A stretch of DNA of 8,485 nt from an uncultured Gemmatimonadota bacterium (lineage in GTDB: Bacteria > Gemmatimonadota > Gemmatimonadetes > Gemmatimonadales > Gemmatimonadaceae), in assembly GCA_946887155.1 (NCBI GenBank), contig CAMPKM010000103.1:1-8485 (forward strand). Reading direction: 5' to 3'. The stretch's first letter is position 1. Each line of letters opens with the position of its first letter. Positions 1 to 6,269 of this stretch are shown here, piece after piece. Below the pieces are notes generated by a model, which was not told the DNA's origin, ran no database searches, and worked only from the letters and a program-made list of their open reading frames with translations. Both the position numbers and the translations under genes were made by a program.

Positions 1-9
1 CTCCTGCTC

Positions 10-44
10 TGGACGTTGGACCTTGGACTTTCGATTGTGGACTC
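10..44. repeat. Five tandem 7-bp units, consensus TGGACNT
   Basis: Read in steps of seven from base 10 the sequence is TGGACGT, TGGACCT, TGGACTT, TCGATTG, TGGACTC. Four of the five units share TGGAC and the fourth is degenerate. The array lies just upstream of the lectin-like gene and close to the window edge, so any complementary partner arm further left cannot be seen. It resembles the 7-bp word structure of the 3613-3730 dyad in period but not in sequence. Function is unknown. Confidence 0.6.
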
Positions 45-62
45 CGAAAACCGAACCATTGC

Positions 63-67
63 AGGAG
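63..67 (+). promoter_or_regulatory. Shine-Dalgarno site deciding the start at 74
   Basis: AGGAG stands 6 bases before the ATG at 74. An upstream in-frame ATG at 23 would put 17 charged, non-signal-like residues before the hydrophobic signal peptide, so 74 is the better start. Confidence 0.65.
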
Positions 68-73
68 CGGATA

Positions 74-715
74 ATGAAACAGATCGCCATACTTGCCCTG
101 TTGATCGCTTCGCCTCTCGCTGCCCAGCAGAACGCGATGTCGTTCTTCATAACGAGTGCCGGACCAGGTGACGGGGCCAACCTTGGCGGACTCGCGGGCG
201 CCGACGCGCGCTGCAAGCAGCTCGCCGACGCGTCAGGTGTCGCCGGTGCATCCGGGAAGACGTGGCACGCCTACCTGAGCGCCAAGGCGTCCGGTGGACA
301 GCCGGCGGTGAACGCGAAGGACCGCATCGGCAACGGCCCCTGGTACAACGCCAAGGGCGTGATGGTCGCGCAGAACGTCGCCGACCTGCACAGCGACAAC
401 AACAAGCTGGGGAAGGAAAACAGCCTGACCGAAAAGGGTCTGCCGGTCAACGGTCGTGGCGACGCGCCAAACCAGCATGACATCCTCACCGGGTCGCTGA
501 TGACCGGCATGCTGGCATCCGACACGACGGACACCACCTGCAACAACTGGACGTCGAACGCCACCGGCGCCGCCTACGTCGGCCACCACGACCGGCAGGG
601 CGGCGGAGCCAACCCGACCTCCTGGAACTCGGCCCACCTGTCCCGCGGTTGTTCGCAGGAGAATCTCGTGGGAACGGGTGGAAACGGCTATTTCTATTGT
701 TTCGCGATAAACTGA
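74..715 (+). CDS. Secreted C-type-lectin/endostatin-like fold protein (DUF1554-like)
   Basis: This encodes a 213-residue exported protein. Residues 1-17 form a short Sec signal (MKQIAILALLIASPLAA), with cleavage likely before QQ. The mature part opens with FFITSAGPGDGANLGGLAGAD and contains DRIGNGPWYN, NGRGDAPNQHDILTGS, CNNW and a closing GYFYCFAIN. This pattern matches bacterial proteins usually annotated as lectin or DUF1554, related to the endostatin and C-type lectin fold. Four cysteines (47, 156, 193, 209) are spaced so that an outer 47-209 and an inner 156-193 disulfide, as in C-type lectin domains, are plausible in the periplasm or outside the cell. The ligand is unknown and sugar binding is not shown. 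No partner gene is tightly linked, and the next gene follows after a 94-base repeat-rich gap. The family call is from memory of conserved motifs. The exported status is well supported and the function is not. Confidence 0.7.
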   Translation: MKQIAILALLIASPLAAQQNAMSFFITSAGPGDGANLGGLAGADARCKQLADASGVAGASGKTWHAYLSAKASGGQPAVNAKDRIGNGPWYNAKGVMVAQNVADLHSDNNKLGKENSLTEKGLPVNGRGDAPNQHDILTGSLMTGMLASDTTDTTCNNWTSNATGAAYVGHHDRQGGGANPTSWNSAHLSRGCSQENLVGTGGNGYFYCFAIN

Positions 716-728
716 AGAAGTGGGTGCA

Positions 729-797
729 TTGATGGGTTGACGAGTTGAATAACGACTTGATCCACCCATTAACTCATCAACAACGTGTCAACTCATC
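729..797. repeat. Imperfect dyad of short repeated words between genes
   Basis: Bases 731-747 match the reverse complement of 781-797 at 14 of 17 positions. In another register, 729-748 matches the reverse complement of 761-780 at 15 of 20. The word ACTCATCA also repeats directly at 772-779 and 791-798. Because the words recur, several alternative hairpins are possible. The element fills nearly the whole gap between the lectin-like gene and the [2Fe-2S] gene, and its right arm ends 12 bases before the ATG at 810. It may act in termination, mRNA stability or translation control. None of this is demonstrated, and there is no U-run. Confidence 0.55.
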
Positions 798-809
798 ATC
801 AACTTCCCC

Positions 810-1337
810 ATGCCCGTCACATTCAAGGTCAACGGAAAGACCACCACGGTCGATGTCGCGCCCGACACGCCGTTGCTCTGGGTCTTGCGTGACACGCTCG
901 ATCTCAAGGGCACCAAGTACGGCTGTGGGATCGCGCAATGCGGCGCCTGCACCGTGCATATCGATGGCGTGGCGTCGCGCTCCTGCAACCGCCCGATCTC
1001 CGAGGTGGCGGGTGGAGACGTGGTCACCATCGAAGGCCTGTCGCCCGATGGAAATCATCCGGTGCAGCGGGCGTGGGTCGAGCTCGACGTGGCGCAGTGC
1101 GGCTACTGCCAGGCCGGCCAGATCATGTCGGCATCCTCGCTCCTGTCTCGCACTCCTCGGCCCACAGACACCGATATCGACCGCGGAATGAACGGGAATC
1201 TCTGCCGGTGCGCGACGTATCACCGCATCCGCGAGGCAATCCATCGCGCGGCGCAGATGGCGGCCGCCGACAGCAACGGTGGCCGGCGCGACGAGAACGA
1301 CGCGCCGAAGTCCCTCCTTTCCACCGCCGGCGCATAG
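810..1337 (+). CDS. [2Fe-2S] subunit of IorAB-like molybdenum hydroxylase
   Basis: This 175-residue protein carries electrons from the molybdenum site through two [2Fe-2S] clusters. The N-terminal plant-ferredoxin-type domain has C39-x4-C44-x2-C47-x11-C59. The C-terminal four-helix domain has C97-x2-C100-x31-C132-x-C134 within QCGYCQAGQ and NGNLCRC. All eight ligands are present, and the length is normal for the small subunit, with about 25 extra polar residues at the C-terminus. There is no signal peptide, so export would need co-transport with the Tat-tagged large subunit encoded 6 bases downstream. The subunit resembles IorA of isoquinoline 1-oxidoreductase and the small subunits of aldehyde dehydrogenases of this family; the substrate cannot be told. 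The ATG at 810 fits the usual N-terminus (MPVTFKVNG), but the preceding bases CAACTTCCCC give no Shine-Dalgarno match, which is unusual beside the other genes here. Confidence 0.93.
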   Translation: MPVTFKVNGKTTTVDVAPDTPLLWVLRDTLDLKGTKYGCGIAQCGACTVHIDGVASRSCNRPISEVAGGDVVTIEGLSPDGNHPVQRAWVELDVAQCGYCQAGQIMSASSLLSRTPRPTDTDIDRGMNGNLCRCATYHRIREAIHRAAQMAAADSNGGRRDENDAPKSLLSTAGA

Positions 1338-1343
1338 GAGCCC

Positions 1344-3590
1344 ATGATGACGACAACACAGGTCAGCCGGCGCCAGTTCGTGCAGGTATCGGCCCTCGCA
1401 GGAGGCGGACTGCTCATTGCCGCATCGTTCGACACGGCGCGCCTCGAGGCCCTCGCACCCCAGTCCAACGGATTCGAGCCTAACGCGTACATCCGCCTGA
1501 CGCCGGACGGGTTCGTCACGATCATCGCCAAGAACCCGGAGATCGGGCAGGGCGTGAAGACGATGCTGCCGATGCTCATCGCCGAGGAACTCGACGTCGA
1601 CTGGAACAAGGTGCGCGTCGAACAGGGCGACCTCGATTCGACCAAGTACCAGGGGCAGAGCGCGGGCGGGAGCAACGCGACGCCGAGCAACTGGCTGCCG
1701 ATGCGACGCGTCGGCGCCGCCGGTCGCGCCATGATGGTGGCCGCCGCCGCCCAGACCTGGGGCGTGCCCGAGGGAGAGCTGACCACCGCGTCAGGCGCGG
1801 TGCTGCACGCCTCCACACGCCGGCGAGCGATGTACACCGAACTGCTCGGCAAGGCGGCGACGCTTCAACCGCCGGCCCTCGATGCCGTCCAGCTCAAGGA
1901 TCCAAAGGATTTCCGGATCATCGGCAAGCCGACGAAAAACGTCGATGCGCAGGCCATCGTCACCGGCAAGCCGATCTTCGGTATCGACGTCACGGTGCCG
2001 GGCATGTTGTACGCGGTCTACGAGAAATGCCCGGTGTTCGCCGGAAAGGTCGTGAACGCCAATCTCGACGAGGTAAAGGCGATGCCGGGCGTGAAGCATG
2101 CGTTCGTCATCGAGGGCACGACGAACATCGCCGGGTTGATGCCGGGCGTGGCCATCGTCGCCGATTCCTGGTGGCAGGCGAAGACGGCGCGCGAGCGGCT
2201 GCGCGTCACCTGGGACGAAGGCGAGACGGCGCAGCAGAGCAGTGACGGATACGCTCGCCAGGCGGATGCGCTGTCGAAGCAGGCGCCGCAGCGTTCGCTC
2301 CGGAAGGACGGCGACGCCGACGCGGCGCTGTCGTCGGCGGCGAAGACGGTCGACGCCTCCTACTTCTATCCCTTCCTCGCCCATGCGCCGCTCGAGCCGC
2401 AGAACACCACCGCGCACTTCCGCGACGGGAAGCTCGAGCTCTGGTCGGCGAGCCAGTCGCCCGCCAACGGCCGCCGGCTGGTCTCCCAGACGTTAGGCGT
2501 CGCCGAGGAAAGCATAACGATTCACCTGCCGCGCATGGGGGGCGGGTTCGGGCGAAGGCTGGGGAACGACTACATGGTGGAGGCCGCCGCCATCGCCATG
2601 AAGATCCCTGAGCCGGTGAAGCTGCTGTGGATGCGTGAGGATGACACCCGGCACGACCTGTATCGTCCCGCCGGGTTCCATTACCTGAAGGGCGGGGTGG
2701 ACGCGGCCGGAAAGCTCGTGGCGTGGAAGAATCACTTCGTCTCGTTCGGTGAGGGGGACCGGTTCGTGCAGGCGGCCGGCCTCGGCGCCACCGAGTTCCC
2801 GGCGCGGTACATCGACAACTACGTCCTCGACTCGTCGGTCATGCCGTTAGGCGTGCCGACGGGCTTTCTCCGTGCACCGACCAGCAACGGGGTGGCCTTC
2901 GTCGTCCAGTCGTTCATCGACGAGCTGGCGCACGCGGCCGGCAAGGATCCGCTTCAGTTCCGCTACGACCTGATCTCCAACTACAAGGCGGACGCACCGG
3001 CCGCACCGTCCGGACCGCCGGGTTCCACCACGCCGGGTGGGGGTCGCCAGGGCGGTGGTCCCCAGTTCGATCACGACCGCATGCGTGGCGTGCTGGAACT
3101 GGTTGCCGAGAAATCGGGTTGGGGTCGTACGCAGTTGCCGCGCGGTTCGGCCATGGGGATCGCCATGCATTTCTCGCATCGCGGCCATTTTGCCGAAGTG
3201 GTGCAGGTGACCGTGTCGCAGGCGGGGCAGGTGAAGGTCGACAAGGTCTGGGTGGCTGGAGACATCGGCAGTCACGTCATCAACCCGATGAACGCGGAGA
3301 ACCAGGTCCGCGGCTCGGTGCTCGATGGCATCGCCGAAGCGCTGACCCAGGAGATCACGATCGACAAGGGCCGAGTCGTGCAGGACAATTTCCGCAACTA
3401 CCAGCTGCTACGCCTGGTCCAGGCGCCGGCGGTGGAAGTGCACTGGAGCATCAGCGACAACTCGCCGACAGGACTTGGCGAGCCGGCGTTGCCGCCAGTG
3501 ATTCCCGCGTTATGCAACGCGATTTTCGCCGCCACCGGCAAGCGCGTGCGTTCGTTGCCGCTGTCGAAGCACAACCTTAGCTGGGCGTAG
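1344..3590 (+). CDS. Tat-exported molybdopterin-binding subunit, xanthine dehydrogenase family (IorB-like)
   Basis: This is the 748-residue catalytic subunit binding the molybdenum cofactor, and it probably hydroxylates an aldehyde or N-heterocycle. The N-terminus has a Tat signal (SRRQFVQ, then a hydrophobic stretch to about residue 29), implying periplasmic action after cytoplasmic folding. The cofactor-type motif GQG at 68-70 ([11 protein letters not shown]) comes before the hammerhead-like domain (from about 200, [17 protein letters not shown]), the rearranged order known for IorB-type proteins. MGGGFGRR lies at 398-405. The C-terminal GLGEPALPP supplies E713, the likely catalytic glutamate. 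A Pro/Gly-rich stretch at about 550-575 looks like a disordered insert. The ATGs at 1344 and 1347 are both possible; GGAG at 1337-1340 is better spaced (6 bases) for 1347. The gene follows the [2Fe-2S] gene by 6 bases, clearly one operon. No cytochrome c subunit or cofactor-maturation gene adjoins it. The family call is secure, the substrate unknown. Confidence 0.93.
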   Translation: MMTTTQVSRRQFVQVSALAGGGLLIAASFDTARLEALAPQSNGFEPNAYIRLTPDGFVTIIAKNPEIGQGVKTMLPMLIAEELDVDWNKVRVEQGDLDSTKYQGQSAGGSNATPSNWLPMRRVGAAGRAMMVAAAAQTWGVPEGELTTASGAVLHASTRRRAMYTELLGKAATLQPPALDAVQLKDPKDFRIIGKPTKNVDAQAIVTGKPIFGIDVTVPGMLYAVYEKCPVFAGKVVNANLDEVKAMPGVKHAFVIEGTTNIAGLMPGVAIVADSWWQAKTARERLRVTWDEGETAQQSSDGYARQADALSKQAPQRSLRKDGDADAALSSAAKTVDASYFYPFLAHAPLEPQNTTAHFRDGKLELWSASQSPANGRRLVSQTLGVAEESITIHLPRMGGGFGRRLGNDYMVEAAAIAMKIPEPVKLLWMREDDTRHDLYRPAGFHYLKGGVDAAGKLVAWKNHFVSFGEGDRFVQAAGLGATEFPARYIDNYVLDSSVMPLGVPTGFLRAPTSNGVAFVVQSFIDELAHAAGKDPLQFRYDLISNYKADAPAAPSGPPGSTTPGGGRQGGGPQFDHDRMRGVLELVAEKSGWGRTQLPRGSAMGIAMHFSHRGHFAEVVQVTVSQAGQVKVDKVWVAGDIGSHVINPMNAENQVRGSVLDGIAEALTQEITIDKGRVVQDNFRNYQLLRLVQAPAVEVHWSISDNSPTGLGEPALPPVIPALCNAIFAATGKRVRSLPLSKHNLSWA

Positions 3591-3612
3591 GTCGAGACAA
3601 TCTGAAGTTGCG

Positions 3613-3730
3613 GTTACTGGTAGTGGTTAGTGGTTATTGGTACGGCTATCGGTACGGTTACAGCTTATCCGCGGTCGCCGTACCGCATACCAGTTCCATT
3701 AACCAATAACCAATAACCACTACCGGTCAC
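3613..3730. repeat. Long imperfect inverted repeat of 7-bp words
   Basis: Bases 3613-3641 match the reverse complement of 3702-3730 at 26 of 29 positions. Inside, 3650-3657 (CGGTACGG) pairs perfectly with 3678-3685, leaving a 20-base loop. The left arm is made of words such as GGTTACT, GGTTAGT and GGTTATT, and the right arm of repeated AATAACC. The element fills most of the gap between the molybdenum operon and the aminotransferase gene and ends 21 bases before the latter's Shine-Dalgarno site. It lacks a U-run, so it is not a classic intrinsic terminator. It could still end or stabilise transcripts. Confidence 0.75.
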
Positions 3731-3763
3731 GCAGAGCCACCCACCGCGCCTGAGGAGGCGAAT

Positions 3764-4936
3764 ATGCCAAGTGAGACGACTGTTTCACGCCGGACCTTCA
3801 TGGGAGGAGTGGCGACGGCACTCGGCACAATCGGCGTAGGGTCTCCCCTCGACCTGTTCGCCCAGGGCACTCCGGCGCCGGCCCCTCGCCAGCAACGAAC
3901 CGCTGACGAATACGACAACCTGGCCAAACTCGCGAACAACGAGAATCCGTACGGCCCGTCGGAGGCTGTCATCCAGGCCATGACGAAGGCGTTCAAGTAC
4001 GCCAATCGTTATGGCTACCCCGATGGCGACATCGTGAACGCGATCGCGAAGCATCACGACGTGCCGACCAACCAGGTGATGATCGCCGCCGGCTCCGGCG
4101 AAATCCTGGATGTGTGCTGTACGGCGCTGCTGCAGGATGGCCGCAAGATCGTGGGATCGGATCCCTCGTACGAAATCCTGTATTCGAACGCGAACAACCT
4201 GAAAGCCGAGACGATCCGGATTCCGCTGCTGGCGGATTATCGCCAGGACATTCCGGCCATGATTCGCGCGACGAGGAAGAATCATCGGGACGTCGGGTTC
4301 GTGTACCTCTGCAACCCGAACAACCCGACCGGCCGCATCGTCACGAGGACCGAGGTGAAGGAACTGCTGGACGGCATCCCCGAAGACGTGCCGGTGCTGA
4401 TCGATGAAGCGTACCACCATTTCGTCGAGGATCCGGCGTACGAGACGTCGATGCACTACGTGAAGGAAGGGCGGCCGGTAATCGTGGCGCGCACCTTCTC
4501 CAAGATCGCGGGACTGGCCGGCATGCGGCTCGGGTATGCGGTGGCCACGCGCGACCGGCTCGCGGAGCTGCGTCCCTATGCGACGGGCAGCGTCAACGCC
4601 TGCGTGCGCTGGGGCGGCGCTGCGGCGCTGGCCGACAAGGCGAACGAGGACAAGGTCCGCCGCGTCACGCTCGAGCTCCGCAAGCAGACGATCGCCGATC
4701 TCAAGACCCTGGGTTACGACAGCATCCCGTCGGAAACCAACTTCTTCATGGTGCACCTCAAGCGCCCGGTGCAGCCGGTGATCGACGAGTTCCGGAAGAA
4801 GGGCGTGCTGGTGGGTCGGCCGTTTCCTCCGTTGACCCAGTCGCTTCGCGTTTCGATAGGCACGCCTGACGAGATGTCGCGCTTCATGGTGGCGTTCAAG
4901 GCGATCATGGGCGCAACGAAGACGACGAACGGGTAG
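3764..4936 (+). CDS. Tat-exported PLP aminotransferase, histidinol-phosphate aminotransferase type
   Basis: This 390-residue fold-type I pyridoxal-phosphate enzyme should move an amino group between an amino acid or amino compound and a 2-oxo acid. Residues 1-34 form a Tat signal (VSRRTFMGG, R9 and R10, hydrophobic stretch, then LFAQG), followed by a Pro/Gln-rich linker to about 45. The catalytic body starts at LANNENPYGPS. PLP-site residues by family pattern are N187 in CNPNNPTG, D214 and Y217 in IDEAYHHF, Schiff-base K247 in TFSKIAGLAGMRLGYA, and R362 in LRVSIGT for the substrate carboxylate. Nothing key is missing, so it should be active. The Tat signal makes a role in histidine synthesis unlikely, and no his gene is nearby. 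GAGGAGG at 3752-3758, 5 bases before the ATG, fixes the start, so the Tat signal belongs to the protein. A DUF4112 gene follows after 21 bases, probably in the same operon. The substrate is unknown. Confidence 0.9.
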   Translation: MPSETTVSRRTFMGGVATALGTIGVGSPLDLFAQGTPAPAPRQQRTADEYDNLAKLANNENPYGPSEAVIQAMTKAFKYANRYGYPDGDIVNAIAKHHDVPTNQVMIAAGSGEILDVCCTALLQDGRKIVGSDPSYEILYSNANNLKAETIRIPLLADYRQDIPAMIRATRKNHRDVGFVYLCNPNNPTGRIVTRTEVKELLDGIPEDVPVLIDEAYHHFVEDPAYETSMHYVKEGRPVIVARTFSKIAGLAGMRLGYAVATRDRLAELRPYATGSVNACVRWGGAAALADKANEDKVRRVTLELRKQTIADLKTLGYDSIPSETNFFMVHLKRPVQPVIDEFRKKGVLVGRPFPPLTQSLRVSIGTPDEMSRFMVAFKAIMGATKTTNG

Positions 4937-4945
4937 GACGACAGC

Positions 4946-4950
4946 GGGAG
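4946..4950 (+). promoter_or_regulatory. Shine-Dalgarno site supporting a GTG start at 4958
   Basis: GGGAG sits 7 bases before GTG at 4958. No ATG is available in this frame near the expected N-terminus, so the GTG start is preferred. Confidence 0.6.
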
Positions 4951-4957
4951 AACCAGC

Positions 4958-5440
4958 GTGCCGGACCGCCAGGCGCTCGTGACGGACTCGAACCGGCTCG
5001 AGCGCCTTCGGCGTTATGCGGCGTTTCTCGACGATGGAATACGTGTGCCGGGGACGAAATTCCGATTCGGATTCGATCCCGTACTGGGACTGGTTCCCGG
5101 GCTTGGCGATGCGATCGGGGCTGCGCTGTCCGTGGCAATAGTCTGGGAAGCCGTGCGGCAGGGCGTGCCGCGAGCCACGCTGCTCAGGATGGCATTCAAC
5201 GTGGCGATGGACGCCGGGCTTGGCTCGGTTCCAGTCATTGGCGACATCTTCGATGCGCTGTGGAAGGCCAATCGGTCCAATCTCGAACTTCTGGATCGGA
5301 GCCTTGGACTCGAAAGACAGCGACCTGCCGGGCGTGCAGGCGTTGTCCTGCTGCTGGTCGGGCTCCTGGTCGTCTGCCTGGCGATCGCTGTCGGCGTCGG
5401 TTGGCTCGGACTTCGACTGCTGTCCTGGCTCACCAGCTGA
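4958..5440 (+). CDS. DUF4112 domain membrane protein
   Basis: This 160-residue protein belongs to a family of unknown function that I recognise as DUF4112. After a short charged N-terminus come the core motifs FDPVLGLVPGLGDAIGAALS (residues 39-58) and SVPVIGDIFDALWKANRSN (90-108). The core holds two similar elements, P47-G-L-G-D51 and P92-V-I-G-D96, which suggests an internal repeat. Residues about 127-155 are strongly hydrophobic (LLLVGLLVVCLAIAVGVGWLG) and should span the inner membrane; the 52-63 region may also be membrane-embedded. It starts with GTG, 21 bases after the aminotransferase stop, so co-transcription is likely, although a functional link is not shown. No catalytic residues are known for the family and I assign no function. 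Confidence 0.82.
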   Translation: MPDRQALVTDSNRLERLRRYAAFLDDGIRVPGTKFRFGFDPVLGLVPGLGDAIGAALSVAIVWEAVRQGVPRATLLRMAFNVAMDAGLGSVPVIGDIFDALWKANRSNLELLDRSLGLERQRPAGRAGVVLLLVGLLVVCLAIAVGVGWLGLRLLSWLTS

Positions 5441-5471
5441 CGATTCATCCCACAGGATGCGCTGCCCCATC

Positions 5472-5496
5472 GAGGGCGGTTGCAACGCCAGCCCTC
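5472..5496 (+). terminator. Weak hairpin after the aminotransferase/DUF4112 operon
   Basis: GAGGGC (5472-5477) pairs with GCCCTC (5491-5496) around a 13-base loop that itself contains the palindrome GTTGCAAC. It lies 31 bases after the DUF4112 stop. No T-run follows, so its role as a terminator is only possible. The rest of the 5441-5598 gap shows no small gene I can support. Confidence 0.3.
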
Positions 5497-5587
5497 CAGT
5501 TCGTCCCTAACGACTTTGGTTTCGCTGCGTGGCGCGACAGAATCGGGTTCACGTGTCCATGCGTCGAACGCGACATCGCACACCTAC

Positions 5588-5593
5588 GGAGGA
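5588..5593 (+). promoter_or_regulatory. Strong Shine-Dalgarno site deciding the start at 5599
   Basis: GGAGGA ends 5 bases before the ATG at 5599. The open frame runs back to about 5260 across the DUF4112 gene, but those upstream residues look like out-of-frame coding (rich in Arg, Pro and Cys), so the true start is 5599. Confidence 0.75.
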
Positions 5594-5598
5594 ACCAG

Positions 5599-6165
5599 AT
5601 GCGGTCATTTCTGTTCGCCATCCTTGTGTTTACCATCCCGGCCAGTGCCCAGACCGTCGCCGGACCGACCGATCGTGGCAGCCTGATCATCGACGGCTCC
5701 GCATCGGTCAGCCGCTCCGAGACCGAAGGACAGTCATCGACCAATATCAGTGTCCAGCCAGGCCTGCTGCGCTTCATTTCAAACGGCTTCGCGATCGGCG
5801 GTCGACTGGGACTCGGGTATTCCGACCATGAGACTGGAAGCAGTTCCAGTTGGCGCGTTGGACCGTCCGCGCGCCTCTACTTCGGGTCGTCGCCGCAGAC
5901 ACTCAAGTACATTGGCGCGTCAGTGCTGTTTGGTTCGGCGAGCGCCAGTTCCGACGGTCCAGCTTCATCCGAGTCAGATGCCTCCATCTGGGGCGTGGAG
6001 GGCGTTGCGGGCCTGACGTACATGGTATCGCGGCAGGTCGGCATCAGCGGCGAAGTGTTTGCCGCCCGGCAGGAGAATACCTTCGAGTTGGTGGCTTCGC
6101 CAAAAGTCACGACGACATCAACCGACTACGGAATTCGTTTCGGACTGGCGGTGTTTGTGTTCTGA
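5599..6165 (+). CDS. Small outer-membrane beta-barrel protein
   Basis: This 188-residue exported protein has a clean Sec signal (MRSFLFAILVFTIPASA, cleavage after A17 of ASA, before QTVAG). The mature part is rich in Gly, Ser and alternating hydrophobic residues, forming likely amphipathic strands such as GFAIGGRLGLGYS, SWRVGPSARLYFG, YIGASVLFGSA and YGIRFGLAVFVF. Polar Ser-rich stretches between them look like loops. The chain ends in FVF, and a C-terminal Phe is the usual BAM recognition signal of outer-membrane barrels. The size would allow about eight strands. No named family is recognised; it may be a structural protein or a small porin-like barrel. It has its own strong ribosome binding site and a 158-base gap before it, so it may be a separate transcription unit. 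It ends 40 bases before the hairpin at 6205-6235. Confidence 0.8.
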   Translation: MRSFLFAILVFTIPASAQTVAGPTDRGSLIIDGSASVSRSETEGQSSTNISVQPGLLRFISNGFAIGGRLGLGYSDHETGSSSSWRVGPSARLYFGSSPQTLKYIGASVLFGSASASSDGPASSESDASIWGVEGVAGLTYMVSRQVGISGEVFAARQENTFELVASPKVTTTSTDYGIRFGLAVFVF

Positions 6166-6204
6166 GCGCTGGTTATCGGGATCTGCATCCAGTATCCAGA
6201 AACG

Positions 6205-6235
6205 AAGAGGGCCGCCGAATCCCGGCGGCCCTCTT
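6205..6235. terminator. Bidirectional rho-independent terminator
   Basis: A perfect 13-bp stem (AAGAGGGCCGCCG at 6205-6217 with CGGCGGCCCTCTT at 6223-6235) encloses a 5-base loop. The arms end in AA/TT, with TTT on the plus-strand exit and a short A-rich flank on the other side. It lies between the converging barrel and PQQ dehydrogenase genes, so it probably serves both. Confidence 0.85.
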
Positions 6236-6269
6236 TGCCCTGGCAGCGTGTCACGCCAACTGCTGGCGG

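Noticed and set aside
3613..3730. Reading the inverted repeat as the end of an insertion sequence or a MITE
   Set aside because: There is no transposase, no clear target-site duplication, and the arms are made of short repeated words instead of a unique terminal sequence.
3764..4936. Calling the aminotransferase HisC of histidine biosynthesis
   Set aside because: It carries a Tat signal and no other his gene lies nearby, so only the fold and family type are claimed.
3785..5485. A 566-codon open frame on the minus strand opposite the aminotransferase and DUF4112 genes
   Set aside because: Its product is rich in Arg and His with no recognisable domain, while the plus strand there encodes two clear families with good ribosome binding sites. 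Long antisense open frames are common in GC-rich DNA.
5516..5543. A sigma-70-like promoter (TTGGTT with CAGAAT about 16 bases on) before the barrel gene
   Set aside because: Both boxes match the consensus weakly, and such matches arise by chance in any 150-base stretch.
5260..5598. An N-terminal extension of the barrel protein overlapping the DUF4112 gene
   Set aside because: The residues look like out-of-frame coding, and the signal peptide with its strong ribosome binding site begins at 5599.
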